A stretch of 64,000 nucleotides of DNA from Deltaproteobacteria bacterium (GTDB lineage Bacteria; Myxococcota_A; UBA9042; PHBI01; JACKFB01), in the NCBI GenBank assembly GCA_020632695.1, contig JACKFB010000009.1, positions 62,001 through 126,000 on the forward strand. Direction: 5' to 3'. The notes beneath the pieces are model-generated. The model had not been told where the DNA came from and searched no databases. It saw only the letters and a program-made list of their open reading frames with translations. Every line of letters begins with the position of its first letter. Within the stretch, counting starts at the first letter, position 1. Position numbers and translations under genes: made by a program. Below are positions 40,901-49,978 of the stretch, piece by piece.

Positions 40901-43900
40901 GGTGGGCTGCGGCACCAACCCCGGCGACGGGGCCAGTGTGCCGACGGACACCGATCACGACAGCCTGTGCAACGCGCTCGATCCCGACGACGACGGCGAC
41001 GGCAGCCCCGACAAGGCGGAGGTGCTGTGCGGCACCGACCCGCTGGACCCGCAGTTCCGGCCCCTGGAGATCGACCTGTTCGACACCGACGGTGACGGGC
41101 TGGAGAACTGCGTCGACGACGACGACGACGCGGACGACCTGAGCGACGCCATCGAGGCGCAGCTCGGGACCAACCCGCTGCTCAAGGACAGCGACGCCGA
41201 CGGGCTGGCCGACGGCGTCGAGGACGCGGACCACGACGGGGTGGTGGGCGAGGGCGAGACCTCACCGACCAAGGCGGACACCGACGGCGACGGGCTGGGC
41301 GACGGCGTCGAGGTGGCGAGCTGCTACCTGACTGGCGGCGCAGGCGGATGCGCGCCCTCCTCGCCGCTGGTGGCGGACAGCGACGACGACGGGCTGCCCG
41401 ATGGCGCCGAGGACGTCGACCGGGACGGGGCGGTGGGAGCCTTCGAGACCAGCCCGATGAACCCGAACAGCGACGGGGACACCGACGAGGCGGGGGAGCC
41501 GGCCCTGGACGGCTACGAGCGGGGCTGCGCGACGGACCCGCTGGACCCGGCCAGCTTCCCGGTCGACAAGGACGGCAACGGCCTGTGTGACGGAAAGCAG
41601 CTCGACACCGACGGTGACCAGGTGGCCGACGGGGTGGAGTCCTTCTGCGGGTTCGATCCGCTCTCCAACACGTCGACCCCGGCGCTGGGAGACCTTCAGG
41701 ACCAGGACGGCGACGGCATCCTGAGCTGCCTGGACCCCGACGACGACAACGACGGGGTGCCCGACGAGGCGGAGCTGGCCTGCGGGACGGATCCGCGCGA
41801 CAAGGGCTCGGAGCCGGCGCCGGAGCAGATCCTCGATTTCGACGGCGACCTGATCCTGAACTGCGTCGACGACGACGACGACGACGACGGCATCGGCGAC
41901 TGCGAGGAGGGGGGAGCGCTCGAGGACTGCTGCGCGCTGGCGCGCTGCTGCCCGACCTCCAAGACGCCGGGCGGGAGCTGCTGCGACGCGCCGAGCGCGG
42001 AGAGCGACGTGTGCGCGGCGGCGGCGTTGGGCACGAACGCCAAGGACGCCGACAGCGACGAGGACGGCCTGTCGGACGCGCAGGAGGTCACCTTGGGGAC
42101 CAACCCGCGCTCGTCGGACACCGACGGCGACGGGGTGCAGGACGGCACCGAGTTCGGCGTGGTGACCGGCGGCCCGATGACGGACGCGACGATCTTCCAG
42201 CCCGACCTGGACCCCAGCACCACGACGGACCCCAAGCGCGCCGACAGCGACAACGATGGCGTATGCGATGGACCCTCGGCGGTCGCCGGGGTGTGCGAGA
42301 CCCAGCCCGGCGAGGACGAGAACGCCAACGGGCGCATCGACGAGGGCGAGGGGGACCCGAACGACCCGACGGACGGCCTCAGCGACACCGACGGCGACGG
42401 GCTCAAGGACCGGGACGAGCTGCTGAAGTACGGCACGGACTTCAAGAACCCCGACACCGACGGGGACGGCCTGTCCGACCTGCTCGAGGTGGAGGGGACC
42501 CAGGGCTGGGAGCCGACGGACCCGCTGAACATCGACAGCGACGGGGGCGGGGTCGAGGACGGCTACGAGGTGGACCGGGGCACCGACCCCAACGACCCGG
42601 CCGACGACTTCACCGGCGCCGTGCTGGAGGGCCAGAACTTCACCGGCTGCGCCTCGGGAGAGGGCGGTGGTCTGGCGCTGCTGATCGGGCTGGCGCTGCT
42701 GCTCGGTCTGGCGCTGCGGCGTCGCGGCGCCGCGCTGCTGGCGGTGGGGCTGCTCTGCGGCGGCGTGGCCGCCGGGCCGGCGGCGCGGGCCCAGTCCAGC
42801 GCCCCGGCGGTCGGCAACGCCAACATCGAGAACTTCTTCCCCGCCGGCGGCCAGTTCCGGGTGTGGTCGGTGGAGCAGTCGCTGGTGGCGCCGGCGTGGA
42901 GCGTCTACGCCTCGCTGCTCTACACGCTGGAGAACGACAGCCTGCGGCTGAGCGTCGGCGGCCACCGCGAGAAGCTGGTGGACACCGCCCAGTTCCTGAA
43001 CCTGGACGTGGGGGTGGGGCTCTTCGGCCACGCCCAGCTCGAGATCCACGTCCCCTTCGCGGTGGTGATGGAGAGCGGCGGCGACAACACGTCGATCAAG
43101 CCGGTGAGCGGCGCGGGCCTGGGCGACATGATCGTGCGGGCGCGAGGGCGCATCCTGAACAACCGCCTGGGGGGATTCGGCCTGGGCGTGAGCGCGGGCG
43201 CGACCATCCCGGTGGGCGACGGCGATCAGTTCCGCGGCGACCCCGGCGTGGGCGTGCTGGCCGGGGTGGTGGCCGATCTGCGCACGACGCGCACGGTGCT
43301 CAGCCTGAACCTGGGCACGCGCCTGCGCACCAAGAAGGCGACCTTCCTCGAGACCGAGTTCGGCCACGAGTTCACCTACGGGCTGGGCCTGGACATCTTC
43401 GTGGCGCCGGAGCTCATCACGCTGTCCACCGAGATCTTCGGGCGCACCCCCTTCGCCGAGTTCTTCAAGTCGGACCGCTCCACGACCCTCGAGCTGCTCT
43501 TCGGGCCCAAGTGGTCGATCATCCCGGGGCTCTCGCTGCAGGCGGCCGCCGGGCCGGGGCTGGTGAAGGGCATCGGCACGCCGACCTTCCGCTTCGTGGC
43601 CGGGTTGCAGTGGGCGCCCGGCGCCAAGGACGAGGACGGCGACGGCATCCCCGACGGCGAGGACAAGTGCCCCTTCGCCATGGAGGACCGCGACGGTTTC
43701 GCCGACAACGACGGGTGCCCCGACGACGACAACGACAAGGACGGCATCCCCGACGTGCGGGACCGCTGCCCCAACAAGCCCGAGGACTTCAACGAGTTCC
43801 AGGACGCGGACGGCTGCCCGGACGACGTGGTCATCGAGGATCGGGACTCCGACGGGATCCCCGACCGGGTGGATCGCTGCCCGCTCTTCGCCGAGAACTA

Positions 43901-44369
43901 CAACGGCTTCCAGGACGGCGACGGCTGCCCCGACACGCCGCCCGACGCCGAGCAGGCCGCGCCGACCACCGGCGGAGGGCCGCCGCCGCGCCCGCGGGAC
44001 TGCGACGCCCAGATCACCGACGTGGTGCTCTTCGGCAAGGGCGAGGCGACGCTGGACGCCGAGGACACGGCTGCCCTGGACAAGGTGGCGGCGAAGCTCC
44101 TGTCCACCTCCTTCATCGAGACGGTGCAGGTCAACGGCCACGCCAGCGGCGAGGGTGGGGCGGTGCCCAGCCTGGTGCTGTCCCGGGAGCGCGCCAAGGC
44201 GGTGGTGGACTACCTGGCCGACCGGGGTATCGAGCGCTCGATGATGGTGGCGCGCGGCTTCGGCGAGGAGGAGCCGCGCATGGAGGGCGAGTCCGCCGAG
44301 GCGCGGCAGGCCAATCGCCGGGTCGAGTTCTCGCTGGTGCTCGGATCGCGCTGCAAGGCGGCGCCGTGA
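34983..44369 (+). CDS. Giant secreted calcium-repeat protein fused to OmpA-type outer-membrane protein
   Basis: A 3128-residue envelope protein. A signal peptide ends near residue 37 (SPAWA). Cys-rich modules (about 40-120) and several MopE-like metal-binding blocks follow (about 336-400, 600-680, 886-936, 1220-1290; pattern DCDDG, PGA, DDDCDG). A lamin-tail-like domain spans about 966-1146 (QITEIHIAKPN, EQWIELFN). A very long Asp-rich array of thrombospondin type 3-like repeats covers about 1440-2555 (DxDGDGLCD, CGTDPLDP). Residues about 2553-2580 look like a MYXO-CTERM tail (GCASGEGGG, helix, LRRR). That runs directly into a signal-peptide-like stretch ending in ARAQ, a beta-barrel region (about 2606-2880), more DGDG linkers and an OmpA peptidoglycan-binding domain (about 3006-3126; LSRERAKAVVDYL, NRRVEF). 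No stop separates the two halves. It is predicted to bind calcium and link the surface to the wall. The ATG at 34983 follows a GGGGG tract. Confidence 0.85.
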   Translation: MGAYHRGGRGASRRAFQLALCLGAMAKLLTVVSPAWAGVGGCIVDGECDDGDPCNGLETCVASNCVAGVGTAAVCGDGIYCPADEECEDGLAQDGDGCSSSCQLEPGFTCTTDGLTTCVASCGTDFGFDSGAMGWTLDTGEEDFAPIPADAGGGASLQADFRPALAVGETAVARTRVAIPAVSDAPQPELAIHYRLEGNGVDDCMAVFLNGDGSTTTGEIFATCTPTASSVMEKDADGFDVARLDLLASAGIRRYVVIALFSPQTPGGPEAPGGDGVLRVARVSVAGDVDRDDSFEFASQASCDRCVDLDGDGYGRVTSDDPTTCAAGPDIDCKDDQIAVFPGADEVCAGGVDDDCDGFTDLADPNCDEDCADGLDNGGNGAADCADAGCAADPFCDPCSMDWSFETGPGTWDSDAQGLWIYDAASGSWQTNGPANVDQGPNPNNGGAPGGIYFGRLEATIAVPSVVDGGPSPALQVSFIHEGDATPSGDKFAVCINAPTCRFNTPGIFLLAATPTGAEVSAQVDLTPYIGQTIQVSLLYDTFDKFQNDNPGVTVTRVVVASDMDGDGLDEGSHPSCDPCWDGDRDGYGGPGSPDLLACDEVGLDCEDGPGGFAVNPGAVETLAADVCGDELDNDCDGNTDGADDGCGDEDCANGVDDNGDARTDCADVECVADPWCQPCSKGLSFDTGPGGVVVTSSGTTSGQLFQHGTSVGFGATGFETVLDGDVDSAGSGRLIGWLARDIAVPADMLAPHLELTYALSGEAATDKDVLGVCFGVDPASCDASTTLAHAFATGTNTAGLVTATIPVPPGAKGTTLSVVVFYDTVDGGANANPGAFVDSLLLVSDVDEDGQGERANALCDHCIDMDGDGWGDATRPAPFGDTATCAGGKTAPDCDDDDGATHPGQAEICTDQNAGKDNDCNGLSDVQEPGCAQCGDGTIGFGESCDDGGQDPGDGCSATCQAELGAVQITEIHIAKPNASPGEQWIELFNASDSPVDVVDLGLSVTNLVGASQSFVPGGGCTVVTGATIPPDGYYVITFGALDGTDGVGADATCTSAFQISPGGDRLSITESLDGGGVGLLDVVDFSNGFGCELSRMSTADGLGRSLVLVSPPSATEPASKSVPSAWCLAGPAAAYGNSGKNRGTPHAFGGCAEFDCDLSDDDCDGSTDEELLNTDGDGRCDAVDCAPADPLCAADCSDGDGDTVPDCADGCLDADGDGYGDPSPGVPPELVTCIAADCNDGAGEVNPAGVEDPSTGESCADDLDNDCDGHTDCGDSACFDDPGCAAEVCESAAELACGDAVVVEPVDDDFPCTGAAIEFGADAALSFTAPATETVTVRLSNDGLNLYKVFVLAGACEDGACASPVTSFATGCSTGGSGTLSVQQGETYHVIVDQIGSCSEGTGPGATVRLGCGEVCEGGVDDDLDGKTDCADSDCVLSPLCADSDFDDDGVSNAIELTCSFSPFNPLETPPPDDAQNTDLDGLLNCVDPDDDGDGTPDVVEIAQCALNPSAKNDELIHPGAERICGVLGVDADCNGTFDIFEAVCGGKEFVCNDLLDNDEDGDFDCADPDCVVSKACATQDFDSDSIPNGFEIACGSDALDPGSVPPGVQAQDLDGDDQPNCVDLDDDGDGYADVQELICGSNPLSSASVPTDTDGDSQCDAADKDDDADGYDDLLESACGSDPLDALSTPLDAAHDLDGDGLCNAQDPDADGDGWSNTLEQTCGTKPFDVASNPPSAGLDGDNDGLCDAVDADDDGDFWSDDRELLCATDPHDPSSVPLDADGNGQCDVLDQDQDDDGWPNGIENLCGTDPLDPSSNPAALGQDADGDKVCDVLDSDDDDDGWNDALEDQCKTDPLDATDVPVDTDGDGQCNFVDADDDADGWLDSVEALCGTDPLDALSTPEDIDGDGLCDAIDADADPDGDGWTTAEETFCKTDPKDPASVPLDTDSDGLCDNQDSDLDGDGWSNAVEVGCGTNPGDGASVPTDTDHDSLCNALDPDDDGDGSPDKAEVLCGTDPLDPQFRPLEIDLFDTDGDGLENCVDDDDDADDLSDAIEAQLGTNPLLKDSDADGLADGVEDADHDGVVGEGETSPTKADTDGDGLGDGVEVASCYLTGGAGGCAPSSPLVADSDDDGLPDGAEDVDRDGAVGAFETSPMNPNSDGDTDEAGEPALDGYERGCATDPLDPASFPVDKDGNGLCDGKQLDTDGDQVADGVESFCGFDPLSNTSTPALGDLQDQDGDGILSCLDPDDDNDGVPDEAELACGTDPRDKGSEPAPEQILDFDGDLILNCVDDDDDDDGIGDCEEGGALEDCCALARCCPTSKTPGGSCCDAPSAESDVCAAAALGTNAKDADSDEDGLSDAQEVTLGTNPRSSDTDGDGVQDGTEFGVVTGGPMTDATIFQPDLDPSTTTDPKRADSDNDGVCDGPSAVAGVCETQPGEDENANGRIDEGEGDPNDPTDGLSDTDGDGLKDRDELLKYGTDFKNPDTDGDGLSDLLEVEGTQGWEPTDPLNIDSDGGGVEDGYEVDRGTDPNDPADDFTGAVLEGQNFTGCASGEGGGLALLIGLALLLGLALRRRGAALLAVGLLCGGVAAGPAARAQSSAPAVGNANIENFFPAGGQFRVWSVEQSLVAPAWSVYASLLYTLENDSLRLSVGGHREKLVDTAQFLNLDVGVGLFGHAQLEIHVPFAVVMESGGDNTSIKPVSGAGLGDMIVRARGRILNNRLGGFGLGVSAGATIPVGDGDQFRGDPGVGVLAGVVADLRTTRTVLSLNLGTRLRTKKATFLETEFGHEFTYGLGLDIFVAPELITLSTEIFGRTPFAEFFKSDRSTTLELLFGPKWSIIPGLSLQAAAGPGLVKGIGTPTFRFVAGLQWAPGAKDEDGDGIPDGEDKCPFAMEDRDGFADNDGCPDDDNDKDGIPDVRDRCPNKPEDFNEFQDADGCPDDVVIEDRDSDGIPDRVDRCPLFAENYNGFQDGDGCPDTPPDAEQAAPTTGGGPPPRPRDCDAQITDVVLFGKGEATLDAEDTAALDKVAAKLLSTSFIETVQVNGHASGEGGAVPSLVLSRERAKAVVDYLADRGIERSMMVARGFGEEEPRMEGESAEARQANRRVEFSLVLGSRCKAAP

Positions 44370-44597
44370 GAGGGTGTCTCCATACCCGGACCGAGCGAGG
44401 GGCCAGCGCTGTCCCTCGACGGGCGCATGCGCGGAGGGAGCTCGCCGCGCGCCAGCGACCGAGGCGCGCGAGTTCCTGGGACGACTCGAGCCAGCCGCGC
44501 GCGACGGGAGCGTATGAAAGCACCCTCTGAGAGGCCTCCAGGGGCTGCGATGTGGAGTCCAGGGGCGTCAGCCCCGAACGACGGAAGGTGGGGCATC

Positions 44598-47500
44598 ATG
44601 GGGACGGGTCGGAAACTCTGTGGGATCGTCGCGCTGGCGGCGTTCTCGCTCCTGGCGTGCGGGGAGATCACCGTCCCGCCGGACCCGAGCGACGGCGACA
44701 CCGGCGACGCGGTGGGCGACGTGAGCGGCGACGTGTCGACCAACCGGGCGCCCATCGTGCAGCCGATCGCCCTGTCGGCCCGGACCGGGGTCGAGGGGCT
44801 CGAGATGACCTTCGACGTGAAGGTCTCCGACCCCGACTCGGACGGCATCAAGCTCAGCATCGAGGGCAAGCCCGCGAAGGCCACCTTCGACGACGCCTCC
44901 GGGCGCTTCCGCTGGCGGCCCGACCCCGACACGGCGACGCTGGCCGAGGGCAGCAAGGCCTTCCCGGTGGTCTTCGTCGCCACCGACGACGGCAGCCCAC
45001 CGCAGACCGCGCGCCTGGAGGTGCAGATCTTCGTGCAGAACGACGAAGATCGCGACGGCCGCGCGGACGAGCAGGACGACGATCTCGATGGTGACGGCCT
45101 GACCAACGCGGCCGAGGTGGCCCTGGGCACCAAGCCGGAGGCGGCCGACACCGACGAGGACGGCGTGTGCGACGGCGGCGGCGAGCTCGGCGCGACCACC
45201 TCGTGCCAGGACGGCCCGGACAACTGCCCCCTGGAGTCGAACGCCGACCAGCTCGACACCGACAAGGACGGGCAGGGCGATGGCTGCGACCCCTGCCCCA
45301 AGGACGCGCTGAACGACGCCGACGGCGACGGTCACTGCGCCGACGAGGACAACTGCCCGACCATCGCCAACGCAGACCAGCTCAACACCGACGGCGACGC
45401 GTTCGGCGACGCCTGCGACGACTGGATCCTGGACCCGCTCAACGATCAGGACGAGGACGGGGTCCCCGAGCCGGACGACAACTGCCCCACCAAGGCCAAC
45501 CAGCTCCAGGAGGACTCCGACCTGGACGGCGCGGGCGACGTGTGTGACCCGTGCCCGCTGGACGCCGACGACGACATCGACAGCGACGGCAAGTGCGGGA
45601 ACGTCGACAACTGCCCGACCATCTCCAACGCCGACCAGAAGGACACCGACGCCGACAAGATCGGCGACGCGTGCGACTCCTGCAAGACGATGGTGGGCAT
45701 CGACGTCGACGGGGACGGCGTGTGCGAGCTGGACAACTGTCCGGACGTCTCCAACAAGGACCAGCTCGACACCGACAAGGACGGGCAGGGCGACGCCTGC
45801 GACACGTGCCCGTTGGACAAGGACAACGACAAGGACGGCGACGGCAAGTGCGCCGACGTGGACAACTGCCCGGCGCTCTCGAACCCGGGGCAGGAGAACG
45901 CCGACGGCGACGCGATGGGCGACGTGTGCGACATCTGCCCGAAGGACGCGCTCAACGACAAGGACGGCGACGGGTTCTGCGGCGACGTGGACACCTGCCC
46001 GGATCTGAAGTCCTCCGACCAGACCGACACCGACCTCGACGGCAAGGGTGACCCCTGCGACACGGACGACGACGACGACGGGCGCCTCGACGCGCAGGAC
46101 AACTGCCCCAAGGTGAAGAACTTCGACCAGGCGAACCTCGACGGCGACGACGAGGGGGACGCCTGCGATCCGGACGACGACGGCGACGGCGCGCCCGACC
46201 TGACCGACAACTGCCCACGGCTGAACAACCCGGACCAGATCGACTTCGACGGCGACCTGCTGGGCATGGCCTGCGACGCCTTCGAGAGCCTGCCGGAGGC
46301 GCTCTATCCCCTGGGCGCGGCGACCCAGGTCGTGGGCTCGGCCCGCGGGGGCACGCTGGCCCTGGCCTTCGTCGAGGAGCTGGACTGCACGCTGGCGTCC
46401 GGCGCCTGCGAGCCCCCGGGCATCTTCACGCTGCAGAACATCGAGGACGTGAAGTACGTCGCGCCCTGGCTCACGCCCACCTCCACGTCGCTCATCGCGC
46501 CGCCCTTCGTGGGCCAGGGCGGGGAGGCCTTCTTCTCCATCGACTTCGGGACCACCGGACGCTTCGATCGCGTGGTCGACGGCCTCTTCACCGCGAACGT
46601 CGGGGGCATCACCTCGGCCGAGCTCGACCAGCCGGTGGTGCTGACCGACCTGCTCTCGGGTTCGACCCTGCTGCAGACCCGCCTCAAGCTCTACGAGCTC
46701 TTCGGCAAGCAGGTCATCCAGAAGTCCAGCGGCAAGAACTTCCGTGACTCCTACGACCACGGCGTCGTCGTGGCCAGCGACGGCGTGGTCTACCAGCCGG
46801 TCACCAGCAGCACGTCGCTGGTCTCGCTGCTCGCCTTCGGCCAGGACGGCAAGATCGCCGGCGGCCTCAGCGACTCGCACCAGGAGATCCGCTATCTGGG
46901 GCCCCAGCCCAACGATGCCTCGGGCAACCCGTGGTACTGCGTGCGCCGCCTGGCCACCGACCCCCCGCGGCTGGTGCAGATGGCGGGCGGCGCCATCGGT
47001 GCCTCCCACGTCATCCTGGGCGGCACCACCTGCGCGCCCGACAAGCTGCTCGACGTGGCGCTGACGCCCGACGGCCAGTGGTGGTTCGAGTACCTGGGCA
47101 CCAGCTCCCGCAACGTGGGCTGGTGGAACACCGCCAACAACGCCTCGGCGGTGGTCTTCGCCGGCGAGCCGCGCGACGCGACCTTCCACCTGGCTGGAAA
47201 CGCCGCCTTCGTCAGCTTCGATGACGGCGACGGCACCACCGAGACCTTCGCCTGGAACGCCGCCGGGCAGACGGCCGATCCGCTGGGATGGGCCTGTGAC
47301 GACACCTTCAAGACCACCTTCCAGACCGCGTCCCGGGGCTTCTTGGGGGCGGTGGGTCGCAGCGCTCAGACGGGCGTGAGCGGGGAACTGGTCGCCTGCG
47401 TGGCGACGGCTGCAGGCGTCAGCTCGGCCACCTTCGACGCCGTCCCGGCGGGGACCACCACCACGCCCAAGGCCCTCTGGTTCGATGACACCCCCGACGG

Positions 47501-48251
47501 CAACTTCTACGCCCACGTGCTCCACGCGACGAAGCACTACGTGGTGGCGATGGCGCGCGACGGCAATGACTACCAGCCGCAGCTCCTCTTCGAGACCTTC
47601 GGCAAGGCGCGGCTGACGGCCAACGCCGCCGTGACGGTGCTGGGCATCGACGGCGACACGAAGGGCATCTACCAGCTCGCCGCGTCGGCCGGGGCGGTCA
47701 CGCCTACCAAGCTCTTCGATGCCGCCGAGAGCCACAGCCCGGTGCTCTTGACCCAGGGCAGCGCCGACAGCAGCGGCGGCGTGTGGATCGACTGGAAGAA
47801 GCTCGACGGCAGCTTCGGGCTGGGGCGCGTGACCGCCGTCGGCGGCACCGTGGTCGAGTCCGCCATGACCGGGCCGGTGTACGATCAGGCGATCCACCCG
47901 GTGAGCGGCGAGTCCTGGTTCGCCTTCGACACATCGGCCGGGACCACCTACGGGCGCGTGGTGGGCGGGACCTTCACGCCCTGGCGCGAGGCTCTGGCCG
48001 AGCTGATCCCGCTGTACGTCGACGAGGATCCGGCGGCCTTGTGGGGGGCCGCCTGGCGCAGCTCCGTCGGCGGCGCCTACACGATCTGCGCCCTGCCACC
48101 GGCCGAGGCGTGCTGGGAGCTGCCGCTGGTGAATGGAGATTTCCTCACCGCGCCCCTGGTGAGCGTGGAGGGCAACGTGTATGCCTTGCTCTACGATGTC
48201 ACCGCCGACCTCGTGCGGCTGTGGCGAAACATCGACGAGCCCGCGAATTGA
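44598..48251 (+). CDS. Repeat-rich lipoprotein with cadherin-like and thrombospondin type 3-like repeats
   Basis: A 1217-residue lipoprotein. The lipobox LLAC lies at about residues 19-22, after a short hydrophobic stretch. A beta domain (about 50-140; NRAPIVQPIAL, LEMTFDVKVSDPDSD, RFRWRPDPD) resembles putative-Ig/cadherin-like folds. About 12 Cys/Asp repeats cover residues 150-560 (DNCP, DxDxDGxGDxCDxCP), which are probably calcium-binding. The C-terminal 650 residues are beta-rich with WxxxG-like turns and look like a propeller, although no family is recognised. The ATG is preceded by AAGGTGGGG. Sharing repeats with the gene upstream, it may act with it at the cell surface; this is inferred from context. 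Confidence 0.82.
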   Translation: MGTGRKLCGIVALAAFSLLACGEITVPPDPSDGDTGDAVGDVSGDVSTNRAPIVQPIALSARTGVEGLEMTFDVKVSDPDSDGIKLSIEGKPAKATFDDASGRFRWRPDPDTATLAEGSKAFPVVFVATDDGSPPQTARLEVQIFVQNDEDRDGRADEQDDDLDGDGLTNAAEVALGTKPEAADTDEDGVCDGGGELGATTSCQDGPDNCPLESNADQLDTDKDGQGDGCDPCPKDALNDADGDGHCADEDNCPTIANADQLNTDGDAFGDACDDWILDPLNDQDEDGVPEPDDNCPTKANQLQEDSDLDGAGDVCDPCPLDADDDIDSDGKCGNVDNCPTISNADQKDTDADKIGDACDSCKTMVGIDVDGDGVCELDNCPDVSNKDQLDTDKDGQGDACDTCPLDKDNDKDGDGKCADVDNCPALSNPGQENADGDAMGDVCDICPKDALNDKDGDGFCGDVDTCPDLKSSDQTDTDLDGKGDPCDTDDDDDGRLDAQDNCPKVKNFDQANLDGDDEGDACDPDDDGDGAPDLTDNCPRLNNPDQIDFDGDLLGMACDAFESLPEALYPLGAATQVVGSARGGTLALAFVEELDCTLASGACEPPGIFTLQNIEDVKYVAPWLTPTSTSLIAPPFVGQGGEAFFSIDFGTTGRFDRVVDGLFTANVGGITSAELDQPVVLTDLLSGSTLLQTRLKLYELFGKQVIQKSSGKNFRDSYDHGVVVASDGVVYQPVTSSTSLVSLLAFGQDGKIAGGLSDSHQEIRYLGPQPNDASGNPWYCVRRLATDPPRLVQMAGGAIGASHVILGGTTCAPDKLLDVALTPDGQWWFEYLGTSSRNVGWWNTANNASAVVFAGEPRDATFHLAGNAAFVSFDDGDGTTETFAWNAAGQTADPLGWACDDTFKTTFQTASRGFLGAVGRSAQTGVSGELVACVATAAGVSSATFDAVPAGTTTTPKALWFDDTPDGNFYAHVLHATKHYVVAMARDGNDYQPQLLFETFGKARLTANAAVTVLGIDGDTKGIYQLAASAGAVTPTKLFDAAESHSPVLLTQGSADSSGGVWIDWKKLDGSFGLGRVTAVGGTVVESAMTGPVYDQAIHPVSGESWFAFDTSAGTTYGRVVGGTFTPWREALAELIPLYVDEDPAALWGAAWRSSVGGAYTICALPPAEACWELPLVNGDFLTAPLVSVEGNVYALLYDVTADLVRLWRNIDEPAN

Positions 48252-48330
48252 CGTGACGCGGGCCTGACGCGGCGCACCGTCGGCCGCGCGCTCGGGCCCC
48301 TTCGCGGCGGACAGGCAGGGAGAGTCGCGG

Positions 48331-49971
48331 ATGAAGCTGGGAGTTCCGCGAGAGGTGTACCCGGGCGAGCGTCGCGTCGCGGCCACGCCGGACACGGTGC
48401 GCCAGCTCGTCGCCATGGGCTTCGAGGTGTCGGTCGAGGCCGGCGCCGGTGCCGGGGCGCGCATGGCCGACGCGGACTACGCCGCGGCGGGCGCCACGGT
48501 GGTCGACGGGGCGCGCGAGATCTGGGAGCACAGCGATCTGGTGCTGAAGGTGCGCGAGCCGCAGGCGCACCCGGCGCTGGGCGTGCACGAGGCGGACCTG
48601 CTGCGCGAGGGCGGGCGGCTCATCTCGTTTCTGTGGCCGGCCACCCAGGTGGATCTGGTGGAGCGGCTCCGGTCGCGGCGGGCGACGGTCCTGGCCATGG
48701 ACCAGGTGCCGCGCATCACCCGCGCCCAGTCCATGGACGCGCTGAGCTCGATGGCCAACATCGCCGGCTATCGGGCCGTGGTGGAGGCGGCGTCGCGCTT
48801 CGGGCGCTTCTTCACCGGCCAGATGACCGCGGCGGGGAAGCTGCCGCCGGCGCGGGTGCTGGTCATCGGCGCCGGCGTGGCCGGGCTGCAGGCCATCGCG
48901 ACGGCGCGCGCCATGGGCGCGGTCGTGCGCGCCTTCGACACCCGGCCGGCCGTGCGCGAGCAGGTGCAGAGCCTGGGCGGGGAGTGCCTCGAGGTCCCCG
49001 TGGTCGAGGAGGGCGAGGGGAAGGGCGGCTACGCCAAGGAGATGAGCGCGGCCTTCATCGAGGCGGAGATGGCGCTCTTCCGAGCCGAGGCGCCGTCGCT
49101 GGACATCGTCATCACGACCGCGCTGGTGCCGGGCAAGCGGGCGCCGCTCCTGTGGACCCGAGACATGGTCGAGGCCATGCGGCCCGGCTCCGTGGTGGTC
49201 GACCTGGCGGCCGAGCAGGGCGGAAACTGCGAGCTGACCCAGCCCGGTGAGGTGGCCGAGCACGCCGGCGTGCAGGTGGTGGGCTACACCGACATGGTCA
49301 GCCGGGCGGCCACCACGGCTAGCCAGCTCTACGCGCAGAACGTGCTGAACCTGGTCGAGCTGCTCGGCGGGGGCGAGGGGTTCCACATCGACCTCACCGA
49401 CGAGATCGTGCGCGGGGCCATCGTCCTCCACGAGGGTGAGGTGCTGTGGCCGCCTCCGCCGAAGCCGGTGCCCCCGCCGGCCCCTGCGAAGCCCGCTGCG
49501 GTGGCCGAGGCCCCGGGTCCCGTCGCCTCGGCCACGGCGGCGGCGCCCGTCGCGGGCAAGGCCCACGGCGGCGCCGAGCGGTCAGCCTCCTCGGCGCCGG
49601 CCCGCGGCGGCTCCGGTTGGTGGGTGGCCATCGCCATGGCCGCGCTGTGGGTGGCGCTGCGCACCTACGCAGGCACCCTGCCGGCCAGCCAGGCCCTGGC
49701 CGACTTCCTGCAGCACCTGACCGTCTTCGTCCTGGCCTGCTTCGTGGGCTGGCAGGTCATCTGGAACGTGACCGCTGCGCTGCACACCCCGTTGATGAGC
49801 GTGACCAACGCCATCAGCGGCATCATCATCCTCGGCGGCATGCTCCACGCATCCCACGGGCTGGGCAGCCCCGACGCCCTGCTCGGCGCCGCGGCCGTCT
49901 TCTTCGCCGCCATCAACGTCGCCGGTGGCTTCCTGGTGACCCAGCGCATGCTGCGCATGTTCCGGAGGTAG
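48331..49971 (+). CDS. pntA: NAD(P) transhydrogenase subunit alpha (fused alpha1-alpha2)
   Basis: A 546-residue subunit of proton-translocating transhydrogenase, which transfers hydride from NADH to NADP+ using the proton gradient. Residues 1-375 are the NAD-binding domain I (PREVYPGERRVAATP, GAGVAGLQAIATARAMGA, the mobile loop near RAFDTRP, and TTASQLYAQN). A Pro/Ala-rich linker (about 375-425) and three or four membrane helices follow. Fusion of alpha1 and alpha2 is the E. coli-like arrangement. A GGGAGAG sequence precedes the ATG. It is followed by pntB after seven bases. Confidence 0.95.
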   Translation: MKLGVPREVYPGERRVAATPDTVRQLVAMGFEVSVEAGAGAGARMADADYAAAGATVVDGAREIWEHSDLVLKVREPQAHPALGVHEADLLREGGRLISFLWPATQVDLVERLRSRRATVLAMDQVPRITRAQSMDALSSMANIAGYRAVVEAASRFGRFFTGQMTAAGKLPPARVLVIGAGVAGLQAIATARAMGAVVRAFDTRPAVREQVQSLGGECLEVPVVEEGEGKGGYAKEMSAAFIEAEMALFRAEAPSLDIVITTALVPGKRAPLLWTRDMVEAMRPGSVVVDLAAEQGGNCELTQPGEVAEHAGVQVVGYTDMVSRAATTASQLYAQNVLNLVELLGGGEGFHIDLTDEIVRGAIVLHEGEVLWPPPPKPVPPPAPAKPAAVAEAPGPVASATAAAPVAGKAHGGAERSASSAPARGGSGWWVAIAMAALWVALRTYAGTLPASQALADFLQHLTVFVLACFVGWQVIWNVTAALHTPLMSVTNAISGIIILGGMLHASHGLGSPDALLGAAAVFFAAINVAGGFLVTQRMLRMFRR

Positions 49972-49978
49972 GCCCCAC

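Noticed and set aside
42730..42760. A separate internal start for the OmpA half of the giant protein
   Set aside because: No ribosome-binding site or start codon lies at a position that would give a complete signal peptide.
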